Below, in pieces: positions 22,993-32,061 of a stretch of DNA of 32,061 bases. The stretch covers positions 1-32,061 of the forward strand of contig JAGFIQ010000151.1 of NCBI GenBank assembly GCA_024103495.1. The letters are read 5' to 3'. The position numbers and the translations under genes were made by a program. The stretch is from Aridibacter famidurans (GTDB lineage: Bacteria; Acidobacteriota; Blastocatellia; Pyrinomonadales; Pyrinomonadaceae). Below the pieces are notes generated by a model. It did no database searches. It worked only from the letters and a program-made list of their open reading frames with translations, and was not told where the DNA came from. The stretch's first letter is position 1; each line of letters begins with the position of its first letter.

Positions 22993-23673
22993 TCAAAGCG
23001 AAGCCAAAAGCGCCTCCGCCTCTTCCTTATACCCCTCGTCCTCGCGTTCGTGGTTCTTGTTCGGTGGCGTCTCGAGGATCCACTCCAGCTGCTCGCGCGC
23101 CTTCTCCTTCTCGCGCATCGAGATGAAAAGCTCCGCAAGAAACAGGTGGTTCAGGAAGAACTTGGGGCCCAGTTCGACGGCCTTCAAGAGATTCCCTTCA
23201 GCTTTCTTGTTGTCGCCGATCGAGATCGGGAATCCAGGGGCCTTGTTGTAAAGCCGGCCCAGAATACGGTACGGCCCGCCGTAGAAATAACCTTCATCGT
23301 GTTCCATCACGCGCTCGACCGCTTCCTTGATCGGGTTCACAAGGAAGAGGCTCTTCATTATCCCCTTCTCCTGCCCGTACGATCCCCAGTTCGCCGCCAG
23401 CCAGAAACTGGCCTCCACGCAATCCTCGTCGATCTCTACTCCCTGTTCGCCGTATTCGACGCCCTCGTTGAAGTAGAAGAGCTTCTCGTCGGGATCGGCG
23501 TATTCGCCGGTCCAGTAGTAGATCTCGGAAAGAAGCCCGTACGCCCACGCGCATTCCGGGTCTTCATCGAGCAGATCGAGGAGCTCGCCGTTCGCGGCGT
23601 CGAGGTTCTCGTCGTCGAGCTCCCGCTCGTCGATGAGCTTGCGGACTCGTTCGTAAATGTCTTTGTGTCGCAT
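22993..23673 (-). CDS. TatT-like tetratricopeptide protein
   Basis: Product of about 226 aa. Helical repeats are evident throughout. The run ECAWAYGLLSEIYYWTGEYA, VEASFWLAANWGSYGQEKGI, EHDEGYFYGGPYRILGRLY, and GNLLKAVELGPKFFLNHLFLAEL fits the TRAP-associated TatT family (PF16811), where A.FW.A...G.......G and GG..R.LG.......P are conserved. No signal peptide is seen, unlike typical periplasmic TatT, and no TRAP transporter gene is nearby, so its role is open. Start chosen at 23673 (MRHKDIYERV); a TTG at 23703 would add ten residues. It is divergent from the isocitrate dehydrogenase gene across 177 bp. Confidence 0.7.
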   Translation of the reverse strand: MRHKDIYERVRKLIDERELDDENLDAANGELLDLLDEDPECAWAYGLLSEIYYWTGEYADPDEKLFYFNEGVEYGEQGVEIDEDCVEASFWLAANWGSYGQEKGIMKSLFLVNPIKEAVERVMEHDEGYFYGGPYRILGRLYNKAPGFPISIGDNKKAEGNLLKAVELGPKFFLNHLFLAELFISMREKEKAREQLEWILETPPNKNHEREDEGYKEEAEALLASL

Positions 23674-23736
23674 TCTTCGGTAAAACGAGAAAGGACGGCC
23701 CAACTCGTTATAGCTTTGGACTTGACGTAAACTTGA

Positions 23737-26052
<2,316 letters not shown>

Positions 26053-26055
<3 letters not shown>

Positions 26056-26405
26056 GCAGTGAGCGGTTTAGCGGTGGGCTTGTGCGCGGAATGGTCGGAG
26101 GAGTGGGGCTTGTCCACCCCCGAAGCAAACTCCGCCCCGTTTAGAGCAGCCCTTCGGGCTGCATTGAGCGCGAAGCGCGAACCCTCGTAGACGCCTGTGG
26201 ATATCGATTCAGACCACGCAATCGCTTTGCGATGCGCGAGTCATTTCCGACACCTCCCGTGGACTGCGCCCTGCGGCTTGTTCACGGCCAAAGGCAGGTC
26301 GTCGCTTCGCGACTCTTCATTGGTTAATGGTCGATCGTCAATGATCAAGGTTCCCGAAGTTCTGGGTCGCGGAAAAGTCCCTGCCTTCTGTCTCCCGTCT
26401 CCCTC
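26053..26405. repeat. Repeat-only intergenic region after icd
   Basis: About 350 bp without a gene. From left to right: heptamers TGAGCAG TGAGCGG starting at the icd stop, then a TTTAGCGG-TGGGCTTG phrase also found near 31400-31500. Hairpins follow at 26146-26162 (GCAGCCC-TTC-GGGCTGC) and 26168-26178 (GCGC-GAA-GCGC). Then comes the ~130-bp repeat R1 (26214-26343), and finally GAGACGG-like heptamers leading up to the stop of the next gene. Confidence 0.8.
26214..26343. repeat. ~130-bp direct repeat R1
   Basis: Highly similar to 27111-27241, in the same orientation. It holds ATCGC-TTT-GCGAT, a nested CCGTGGAC...GTTCACGG stem with an inner GCCC-TGC-GG(C), the hairpin GTCGC-TTC-GCGAC (26301-26313), and a TTCATTGGTTAATGGTCGAT tail of heptamers. 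R1 and R2 flank the secreted-protein gene at 26406-27086. Confidence 0.8.
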
Positions 26406-27086
26406 TCATCTCGGATCGCTGAAATCATTCTTGTTCAGGAGCTCTATCGTCATCTTCGCCTCCAGAAGGACCTCGTCGGCCTTCGAAACCTCGAAGACAT
26501 ATTCGCCGTCGTCGTCTGCCATAATGATAAGGCTTGCCTCTCCTTCCTTCCATCTTTCGCGGCCTACGGGAGCATTCTCCAGCGTTAACGTGAGCCGGTC
26601 GCGGGCTTCGGCGGGCGAGATCTTCACGATCGCGCCGGTTCCTTTCTTCAGGTTTACGGAAAACCTGCGTTTGAACTTGTAGGGATACATCGCCAGGTCG
26701 ACGGCGGCTGCGTCCGTACCGTCTTGAAGGACGATCTTCTCAGCCGGTTCGGGCACGGGCGTAAAGACCTTGATGACGAGCTTGTAGCTTTCCGGCGCTT
26801 CGCCACGATTGATGATCGTGATCTTGTTGATACCTTCAACCGCCTCGAATGTCAGATCGGTAGCGCCTTCCTCTTCGTTGATGATCACGTTCCCTTCATC
26901 CGAGCTGATCCGGGCGTTTATCGACTGGCCCTTCTTCGCTTTCACGGTGAACGTCCTCTCGGCGCCCGGGGCGAGCGTCCCGGAGTGGGTTGAGTCAGTA
27001 CTTTCGACAAGCCCGTAGTCCTGTGCTGCTACAGAGACGGCGAGAAACAGAACGGCGATCGAAACGAGGTGTATTCGAGATTTCAT
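26406..27086 (-). CDS. Secreted beta-sandwich protein, function unknown
   Basis: Product of about 226 aa from the ATG at 27086, which gives the signal peptide MKSRIHLVSIAVLFLAVSVAAQ. The mature protein appears to be two beta-sandwich modules. The first (SGTLAPGAERTFTVKAKKGQSINARISSDEGN...) resembles pre-peptidase C-terminal (PPC) domains, which begin with a G.L..G....F.V.A..G pattern. The second (KRRFSVNLKKGTGAIVKISPAEARDRLTLTL...) repeats the theme. No catalytic residues are evident; binding or structural roles in the envelope are possible. The gene lies between ~130-bp direct repeats R1 and R2, R2 ending 25 bp upstream of its start. The stop is followed by a heptamer run (TGAGAGG GAGACGG GAGACAG). 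Confidence 0.65.
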   Translation of the reverse strand: MKSRIHLVSIAVLFLAVSVAAQDYGLVESTDSTHSGTLAPGAERTFTVKAKKGQSINARISSDEGNVIINEEEGATDLTFEAVEGINKITIINRGEAPESYKLVIKVFTPVPEPAEKIVLQDGTDAAAVDLAMYPYKFKRRFSVNLKKGTGAIVKISPAEARDRLTLTLENAPVGRERWKEGEASLIIMADDDGEYVFEVSKADEVLLEAKMTIELLNKNDFSDPR

Positions 27087-27110
27087 GGTTGGGTGTTTTG
27101 GAAATGAGGT

Positions 27111-27241
27111 CCACGCAATCGCTGCGCGATGCGCGGGTGTTTCCGACGCTTCCCGTGGACTGCGCCCTGCGGGCTTGTCCACGGCTAAAGGCAGGTAGTC
27201 GCTGCGCGACTCTTCATTGGTTAATGGTCGATGGTCAATGA
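27111..27241. repeat. ~130-bp direct repeat R2
   Basis: Copy of R1 with a more perfect internal structure: CCGTGGAC enclosing GCCC-TGC-GGGC and closing with GTCCACGG, then GTCGC-TGC-GCGAC at 27198-27210 and a heptamer tail. A further partial copy of the last hairpin and tail follows at 27256-27300 and runs into the end of the pterin dehydratase gene. Confidence 0.85.
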
Positions 27242-27299
27242 CCAATGTCTTTGTCGTCGCTGCGCGACTCTTCATTGGTCAATGGTCGATGGTCATTGC

Positions 27300-27587
27300 T
27301 CATTGATCAATGCCGTCGATCTTCCCCGCGACGTCGAAGTCGTTCCTGGTAAGGCCGCCGGTGTCGTGGGTCGTCAGCTCGATCTCCGCATAGCCCCAGC
27401 CGAACTTGATATCCGGATGATGGTCCAGTTCTTCCGCGATCTCGCCGACCTTGTTAACGAACTCCAGGCTGAGTGCGAAATTACGAAAATCGAAGCGTTT
27501 TTTCAGCCAGTCTCCTTCGACCTTCCACCCCTCGAGGGCGTCCAGCGAATCCCTTATCTCATCGTCGCCAAGTTTCCTGCGGCTCAT
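27300..27587 (-). CDS. phhB: 4a-hydroxytetrahydrobiopterin dehydratase
   Basis: Product of 95 aa, typical for PCD/DCoH. The family signature is clear: LEGWKVEGDWLKKRFDFRNFALSLEFVNKVGEIAEELDHHPDIKFGWGYAEIELTTHDTGGLTRND. The catalytic histidines are in DHHPD and the later TTHD, which with the conserved Asp form the active site. The enzyme dehydrates the 4a-carbinolamine produced by aromatic amino-acid hydroxylases; no hydroxylase is in the window. Its last codons and TGA stop lie inside a TGAGCAA-TGACCAT heptamer array, so the C-terminal residues GIDQ may be repeat-derived. It shares a 75-bp divergent promoter region with the lipoprotein at 27663. Confidence 0.94.
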   Translation of the reverse strand: MSRRKLGDDEIRDSLDALEGWKVEGDWLKKRFDFRNFALSLEFVNKVGEIAEELDHHPDIKFGWGYAEIELTTHDTGGLTRNDFDVAGKIDGIDQ

Positions 27588-27607
27588 TCGTCACGCTCCT
27601 TGATTTT

Positions 27608-27633
27608 GGATATACTTTGCGTAGAGTATATCC
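27608..27633. promoter_or_regulatory. Perfect dyad in a divergent promoter region
   Basis: GGATATACT-N8-AGTATATCC, a perfect 9+9 bp inverted repeat in the 75-bp gap between phhB (minus) and the lipoprotein gene (plus). Each arm contains TATACT, a -10-like hexamer, on opposite strands, so the site could be a pair of divergent -10 boxes, a repressor operator, or both. Confidence 0.5.
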
Positions 27634-27662
27634 CTTTCGCCCGGAATTCCTAACTTTTGACT

Positions 27663-28244
27663 ATGCGCGCAATTCTCGCATTTATCGCGGTTTCCGCGTG
27701 TTTTACAATCCTCGCCTGCGGCGAAAGCCGCGAGCCTGCGACCCCCGTCGAGACGCTCAAGGCCTACACGATCGCGATGAAATCGAAGGACATCACGATG
27801 ATGAAGCTCCTTCTTTCGGAGGCGTCTTTAAAAATGCACCAGGAAGAGGCAAAGGCGCGCGGGGTTACGGTCGATGAGATCGTCTAGCAGCAGACCCTTT
27901 TTGCTCCTGATCAGAGGGCCTTCAACTATCGCAATCAGAAGATAGAGGGGGATACCGCGACCGTTGAGGTTGAGAACGCCTTCGGCGCGTGGGATACCGT
28001 TTACCTCGTTCGCGAGGGCGGTACGTGGAAGATCGACCGTAAGGGCACCAGCGACAAAATGATCGAGGACATAGAAAAGCGGAATCAGCAGCTTGAGCAG
28101 GAAATGGACGAAGGCGGAATTCCGACCGAAGAAAGCCCTCTGCCGGACGTCGAGGCAAGTCCCGTGACGAGTCCCGCTCCTGGCGAGTCTCCGGCGGCGT
28201 CGCCGTTTGCTGAACCCTCGCTCCCGCCGCCGACCATCAATTGA
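27663..28244 (+). pseudogene. Lipoprotein gene interrupted by an in-frame amber codon
   Basis: Reading frame of 193 codons split by TAG at 27885-27887. Before it: a lipoprotein signal (MRAILAFIAVSACFTILAC, Cys19), then TPVETLKAYTIAMKSKDITMMKLLLSEASLKMHQEEAKARGVTVDEIV. After it, in the same frame: LFAPDQRAFNYRNQKIEGD, TATVEVENAFGAWDTVYLVR, then GGTWKIDRKG and a Pro/Ser/Glu-rich tail. The two halves together form a DUF4878-like domain, and the downstream intact paralogue (28337) aligns across the break. A single base change (for example CAG or AAG to TAG) would explain it. Readthrough, a pseudogene or a sequencing error are the alternatives. The first 74 residues alone would be a truncated lipoprotein. 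Confidence 0.8.
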
Positions 28245-28336
28245 AGTCTCGGCCTGCACGTATATGCACCGTCAGAGCGGTTCCGGCCACCATTCCATCT
28301 CGAGTCCCGGAACGGACAACAACCTGGAGAACACTT

Positions 28337-28843
28337 ATGAAAAGCTTCCTTACCGCGTTGACCATCCTTGCAGCGATCTTCGCGATCGGCTGCGGCGGGG
28401 CGGCAAACACCGCCGATACCAATACGGCCGGAAATGAAACCGCTGCCGCTTCGCCCGGATCCGGGACCGACACCGCGCCTGATTCGGCCGCTTCGACCGG
28501 CGGCGCCATCGTGAGCCCGACAGACGCGATCAAGACGATCGTCGAAGGCGTAAAGGCAAAGGACAGCGATATGATCAGATCCGCGCTTTCGAAGGCGACT
28601 CTTGCGCGCTTTGACAAGATGGCACAAGAGGAGAGCAAGTCGTTCTACGACATCTTTGTCGCGGAAGACTTCGAAGAAATGTCGAAACTGCCTGAGATGA
28701 GGAACGAGAAGATCGACGGCGACAAGGCGATGCTCGAACTCCAGAACGACAAGACAGGCGAGTGGGATCCGCTTCCATTCGTGAAGGAAGACGGAAGCTG
28801 GAAACTCGCCATCTTCGACGGAGCACCGGAAGAAGGAATGTAG
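28337..28843 (+). CDS. DUF4878-like lipoprotein
   Basis: Product of about 168 aa. The signal MKSFLTALTILAAIFAIGC gives lipidation at Cys19, followed by a low-complexity Ala/Thr/Gly/Ser linker (residues about 20-55). The C-terminal domain has SPTDAIKTIVEGVKAKDSDMIRSALSKATLARFDKMA, then EMRNEKIDGDKAMLELQNDKTGEWDPLPFVKEDGSWKLAIFD. The KAKD, KIDGDKA and FVKEDGSWKL phrases match the interrupted gene just upstream (KSKD, KIEGDTA, LVREGGTWKI), so the two are tandem paralogues. The NTF2-like/DUF4878 fold usually binds or supports envelope functions that are poorly defined. GGAG lies 7 nt before the ATG. The next gene starts 24 nt downstream and may be co-transcribed. Confidence 0.8.
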   Translation: MKSFLTALTILAAIFAIGCGGAANTADTNTAGNETAAASPGSGTDTAPDSAASTGGAIVSPTDAIKTIVEGVKAKDSDMIRSALSKATLARFDKMAQEESKSFYDIFVAEDFEEMSKLPEMRNEKIDGDKAMLELQNDKTGEWDPLPFVKEDGSWKLAIFDGAPEEGM

Positions 28844-28867
28844 GACCTCACGGTCCCGGAGAAATAA

Positions 28868-30094
28868 GTGGCAGTAATCAGACCATTTAAGGCGCTCAGG
28901 CCTGTTCTTGATAAGGCAAAGCAGGTCGCGTGCGTACCGTACGACGTCGTTTACGAGTCGGAAGTTAGGGCCTATATCGAAACGAACACGATCAGTTTTC
29001 TGCGCGTGACCCGCGCCGAGGCTGAGTTCCCGGAAGGTTCGGACCCTTCTCCTTCGGAAGTGTTTAGCCGGGCCAGAAAGAATCTCGACGAGTTCATCGA
29101 GAAAGAGCTTCTGGTCCGCGACGAAGAGCCGGCGATCTACGTTTACAGGCTCGCGGTGGAAGGCCATTCGCAGACCGGCGTCGTCGCCTGCTGTTCGGTC
29201 GACGAATACGAGACCGGGCACATAAAGAAACACGAGAAGACGCGGCCGGACAAGGTCCAGGACCGGACCGACCATATGCTCGCGCTCGAGGCGCAGACCG
29301 GGCTCATCTTCCTCGCATTCCGCAACACGGCGCGCATTCACCACCTGATCGGCGACACGGTAAAAGAGCGTCCGCTTTACAGTTTCCATTGCAAGGAAGG
29401 CGCGGCGCACACGGTCTGGCGCGACACCTATACGGCCAAGTGGATCGCGGCGTTCGAAGAGGTTCCGTCGCTTTACATCGCCGACGGGCATCATCGTGCG
29501 GAGAGCTCGGCGAACGTCAGGCGCATTCTGAAAGAGAAAAACCCCGGCCACACGGGCGACGAGAACTATAACTTCGTCGTCGTCGGAATGTATCCGGCGG
29601 AGTACCTCCGAATACTCGCTTACAACCGGGTCGTCAAGGACTTGAACGGCCTCACGGAAGAGGAGTTCCTCGAGAAGCTGAGCGACAATTTCGTGATCCA
29701 GGAAACGGGAGAGAAGGAGCCTCACGACCACGGTTCGATCTGCCTTTATATGAACGGCAAATGGCGAAAGCTTCGGTTCGCCGTGGAGTACATCCGCGAG
29801 CCGGACCCGATCGAGCGTCTCGACGTCAGCATTCTTCAGGATCACGTGCTCTCGCCAATACTGGGGATCGAGGATCCGAGGACGGACCCGAGGCTTGGCT
29901 TTGTAGGCGGAAACCGGGGAACGGAAGAGCTTGAGAGGTCTGTGGATTCGGGCGATGCGGTCGCGGCTTTCTCGCTTTTCCCGACAACTATGCAGGACCT
30001 TCTGGACGTTTCGGACACCGGCGAGATAATGCCCCCGAAATCTACCTGGTTCGATCCAAAGTTGAAAGACGGCCTGCTTGTTTACGAAATCTAG
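28868..30094 (+). CDS. DUF1015 family protein
   Basis: Product of 408 aa, normal length. It starts at a GTG (28868) with GGAG 6 nt upstream. The family pattern is strong: MAVIRPFKALRP....A..VA.VPYDVV at the N-terminus, HEKTRPDKVQDRTDHM in the middle, LYIADGHHRAESSANVRR, VVGMYPAEYLRILAYNRVVKDLNG, RLDVSILQDHVLSPILGI, and the terminal MPPKSTWFDPKLKDGLLVYEI. DUF1015 is widespread, frequently near serine-biosynthesis genes in other bacteria, and its reaction is not established. Here no serine genes are nearby. The stop codon overlaps that of the convergent anti-sigma gene in a CTAG. Confidence 0.95.
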   Translation: MAVIRPFKALRPVLDKAKQVACVPYDVVYESEVRAYIETNTISFLRVTRAEAEFPEGSDPSPSEVFSRARKNLDEFIEKELLVRDEEPAIYVYRLAVEGHSQTGVVACCSVDEYETGHIKKHEKTRPDKVQDRTDHMLALEAQTGLIFLAFRNTARIHHLIGDTVKERPLYSFHCKEGAAHTVWRDTYTAKWIAAFEEVPSLYIADGHHRAESSANVRRILKEKNPGHTGDENYNFVVVGMYPAEYLRILAYNRVVKDLNGLTEEEFLEKLSDNFVIQETGEKEPHDHGSICLYMNGKWRKLRFAVEYIREPDPIERLDVSILQDHVLSPILGIEDPRTDPRLGFVGGNRGTEELERSVDSGDAVAAFSLFPTTMQDLLDVSDTGEIMPPKSTWFDPKLKDGLLVYEI

Positions 30095-31203
30095 TCGAAC
30101 CAGCCGGGCTCTTCATACCAAAGGACCTCGAGGTCGCTCCTCAGGTTTATCATCATTTTTTCATCCAGCCTGATCAGGCCGTCGATCGTCACGCCTTCCG
30201 GCAGTTCGAGATATTCCAGGATCTTCGCAACTATCTCGGCGCGCTTTGCTCCGGGAACCTTCTCGAGAAGATGCCACAGGGTAAGCGTGTCCTTCTTTCT
30301 CGATTCGCGGATGATCGCATCGACCGAGTCCGTGCCGCCGTCCCCGAAATCGAAGTCGGAGAGCGACTTTTTCAGCAGCTTCGTGGCATTGCCGAAGAAA
30401 GGGGTCCCGAGCCTTTTTCCTTTTCGCGATTCGCAGAACGCTCCTGCGGGAACGTACGACTCGAGGCCTTCCGTTTCCAGAGCGACGTAACCGCTCGTGA
30501 CGTGGAGCCGGCTGTTGCCTTTCTCATCAACGTCGAGTGTATAGGCGCATCCCAGGTCCACCGCTTTCGCGCTCGGGGTATCCACGATGAACAGCCTTGG
30601 CGGCGCGACGATCTCTGCTTTCAGCCTTCCGCGCTCAAGCGCCATTCTCTTCTCGGTTTCACCTGTGCTCACGATCTTCACACGCGAGTTCGGCGCGACA
30701 TCCACGCGCCCTATGTCTCCGACGGCGATACGTGCGCTGGAACTCGCATCCGTTTCGATCACCTCTCCGGCCGCGATCGTATCTCCGCTTCCCGAGGTCG
30801 AAGGCTGTCCTCGGGTTTCTTCGATCTTCCATACGGGACCTTCGACAGACCTGGTCGCCGTCTGATCAGCACCCGAGGTCAAATAGATGTATAGCGGCAC
30901 GGAAAGCACCATCGCGATGATCGCGATGCCAAACGCCAGCGCGGGTTTCAGGATCCGCACGCGGCGGCGGGCACGACGGTCTTCCTCAGCCTTTCCGAGT
31001 TTCGATTCGATCCCTGCCCAGACGCTCGGAGGCGCGTCCTCTCCGCTCATCACGCGCGCGAGCTCGCGGCCGGCTTTTTCCTCATCGTGCACCTTCCTGC
31101 ATTCGGCGCAGGTGATGAGGTGTTCCCCGACCTCGCGCCGCTCGTCTTCGGAGAGCTCGCGGTCGAGGAATGGGGAAATGAGGTTTGTTACGTGGTTATT
31201 CAT
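30091..31203 (-). CDS. Anti-sigma factor: zinc-finger (ZAS) + FecR domain
   Basis: Product of 370 aa. Residues 1-40 hold a ZAS zinc-binding anti-sigma motif, EHLITCAECRKVH (His28, Cys32, Cys35), which binds ECF sigma factors. A single membrane helix is at about 86-108, after a basic RRARRRVRILK segment. The periplasmic part is FecR-like (about 145-245): GDTIAAGEVIETDASSSARIAVGDIGRVDVAPNSRVKIV, then KRMALERGRLKAEIVAPPRLFIVDTPSAKAVDLGCAYTLDVDEKG. The C-terminal ~100 residues are a helical region of unknown role. The paired ECF sigma gene is directly upstream on the same strand, separated by 327 bp of repeats. No ribosome-binding site precedes the ATG at 31203, because heptamer repeats occupy the leader. 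Confidence 0.87.
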   Translation of the reverse strand: MNNHVTNLISPFLDRELSEDERREVGEHLITCAECRKVHDEEKAGRELARVMSGEDAPPSVWAGIESKLGKAEEDRRARRRVRILKPALAFGIAIIAMVLSVPLYIYLTSGADQTATRSVEGPVWKIEETRGQPSTSGSGDTIAAGEVIETDASSSARIAVGDIGRVDVAPNSRVKIVSTGETEKRMALERGRLKAEIVAPPRLFIVDTPSAKAVDLGCAYTLDVDEKGNSRLHVTSGYVALETEGLESYVPAGAFCESRKGKRLGTPFFGNATKLLKKSLSDFDFGDGGTDSVDAIIRESRKKDTLTLWHLLEKVPGAKRAEIVAKILEYLELPEGVTIDGLIRLDEKMMINLRSDLEVLWYEEPGWFD

Positions 31204-31530
31204 TGGGTTGAGTAAGCCGTGAGCAGTGAGCAGTGAGCTGAGAAGAGAAAAGGGTGTGCAGAGAGCGCTGGCTCGATCTGCCGGCCACCATGTGCATCGG
31301 ATTCATTACTCTCCATTTCGATCCTCTCATTCCGCTCACTCCACCATTCTTCGCTTTCTACTCACACTTGCGGGCGAGCCCGCCGCTAAACGGCTCACTG
31401 CTTCCTGCTCACACTTCCGGGCAAGCCCGCCGCTAAACGGCTTTCTGCTCACCGCTCACACTTCCGGGCAAGCCCGGCGCTAAACGGCTCACTGCTTTCT
31501 GCTCACCGCTCACTGCTTCCTGCTCACCGC
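31204..31530. repeat. Composite heptamer and 47-bp tandem repeat between sigma and anti-sigma genes
   Basis: Two or three TGAGCAG-type heptamers lie at about 31213-31240. At 31362-31476 there are three tandem copies, period about 47 bp, of a unit containing ACACTTCCGGGCAAGCCCG and CGCTAAACGGCT; the hairpin CGGGC-AA-GCCCG (or GA) sits at 31371, 31418 and 31465. From 31477 to the end are inverted heptamers (GCTCACC/GCTCACT), the last of which supplies the TGA stop of the sigma gene. Confidence 0.9.
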
Positions 31531-32061
31531 TCACCGCAGATGAGATAGTTTCTCCGCCAGCATCCTGTGCCCGCGGCTGAGCCTTGAGGCAACGGTTCCT
31601 TCCGAGACATCAAGCACGCGAGCCATCTCTTCGTAGCTCATTCCCTCAACGTGCTTCAGCACAAGCGGCGCCCGGAATATCGGTTTCAGATCCGCGACCG
31701 CCTTCCGGACCTCCTCGGTCAGTTCCAGGCGTTTCTCGGTCGCTTCATCGATCTCGAGCGGAACCGCATCGTCCTCTTCAAAAAAGTCGCCGAAGAAAGA
31801 GAATCGTTTCCGCTTCTTCTGCTCGTCGATGCATAGGTTGATGGTTATCCGGTAGAGCCAGGTCGAGACCTGCGAGTCGCCGCGGAACTTCTTCAGCGCC
31901 AGAAAGAACTTCAGAAACACCTGCTGGCTTATGTCCTCCGCGGTCTGGCGGTTTCCGCCGAAGAAGTTGAGCGCGACCGAAAATACCTGCCGCTGGTAGC
32001 GGCGGAACAGTTCTTCTAAGGCGGCCCTGACGCCCGCCCTTCCGGCGTCGATCAGGTCGCT
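31531..32061 (-). CDS. ECF sigma-70 factor (partial at window end)
   Basis: The 5' end lies beyond the window; the visible part is about 176 codons. Translating from the window edge gives LEELFRRYQRQVFSVALNFF, GGNRQTAEDISQQVFLKFFL, then KKFRGDSQVSTWLYRITINLCIDEQKKRKR, a textbook sigma region 2 (core-binding helix, then the W-Y-RI..N...D..R motif). After an acidic linker, region 4 reads VADLKPIFRAPLVLKHVEGMSYEEMARVLDVSEGTVASRLSRGHRML, the helix-turn-helix that contacts the -35 element. It is followed on the same strand by the FecR/ZAS anti-sigma gene, its expected partner. The TGA stop is part of a TGAGCGG heptamer. RpoE-like in general plan, but I do not assign a group. Confidence 0.95.
   Translation of the reverse strand, partial: SDLIDAGRAGVRAALEELFRRYQRQVFSVALNFFGGNRQTAEDISQQVFLKFFLALKKFRGDSQVSTWLYRITINLCIDEQKKRKRFSFFGDFFEEDDAVPLEIDEATEKRLELTEEVRKAVADLKPIFRAPLVLKHVEGMSYEEMARVLDVSEGTVASRLSRGHRMLAEKLSHLR

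Noticed and set aside
22057..23730. Plus-strand open frame of 557 codons spanning the 5'-nucleotidase and TatT-like genes
   Set aside because: It crosses two minus-strand genes and the heptamer repeats between them, so it cannot be a conserved protein.
28085..29845. Minus-strand open frame of 586 codons across the lipoproteins and DUF1015
   Set aside because: It runs antisense to two well-supported genes and has no recognisable domain.
31362..31476. The tandem units between the sigma and anti-sigma genes as a CRISPR array
   Set aside because: The whole 47-bp period is repeated, including what would be spacers, and there are no cas genes.

Overview
The window looks like a chromosomal segment of an Acidobacteriota bacterium, most likely class Blastocatellia (Pyrinomonadales-like). 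This is inferred from a large Oar-type TonB-dependent receptor with a carboxypeptidase-like N-terminal domain, a DUF305 + LVIVD-repeat pair, monomeric isocitrate dehydrogenase, DUF1015, fairly high GC (by eye high fifties percent) and an abundance of short hairpin and heptamer repeats between genes. There is no rRNA and no CRISPR array, and I see no intact transposase or integrase.

Layout. 1-2156: REP-like hairpins, a SecD-P1-like lipoprotein and a secreted amidohydrolase (both minus). 2604-6395: TonB-dependent receptor (plus). 6496-9147: a minus-strand operon of a Met/His-rich DUF305 protein and an LVIVD-repeat protein. 9469-12016: two type II toxin-antitoxin modules, Xre/MbcA/ParS-RES (plus) and HigBA (minus), separated by a small secreted protein and a ~152-bp multi-hairpin repeat. 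12240-13106: ygiD-type dioxygenase. 13123-15706: a low-GC island with three overlapping genes (TIGR04255 family, a partner and an unknown) and a broken gene, sitting between half a terminator and the full terminator of tRNA-Asn. 15983-17412: GT2 glycosyltransferase and rpiA. 17594-19154: DUF6980 protein, crcB and a small membrane protein. 19151-21139: purK and purE, separated by a second copy of the ~152-bp element and a GxxExxY-gene remnant. 21277-23673: UshA-like 5'-nucleotidase and a TatT-like protein. 23851-26055: monomeric NADP-isocitrate dehydrogenase. 26406-28843: secreted beta-rich protein, pterin-4a-carbinolamine dehydratase, an amber-interrupted lipoprotein and its intact paralogue. 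28868-30094: DUF1015. 30091-32061: FecR/zinc-finger anti-sigma factor and an ECF sigma factor running off the window end.

How the genes work together. Most of the content is housekeeping: purine synthesis (purE/purK), pentose phosphate (rpiA), TCA cycle (icd), nucleotide salvage in the periplasm, fluoride export and pterin recycling. The sigma/anti-sigma pair is a probable envelope-stress or signal-responsive regulator.

The accessory interest is concentrated in (i) the TIGR04255 cassette beside tRNA-Asn, the best candidate for an undescribed system, and (ii) the repeat landscape. Tandem heptamers (TGAGCGG-type and TGACCAT-type) repeatedly begin exactly at the TGA stop codon of genes, and a ~152-bp element carries inverted ends that are themselves hairpins. 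All functional calls are from reading the sequence; no database search was run.
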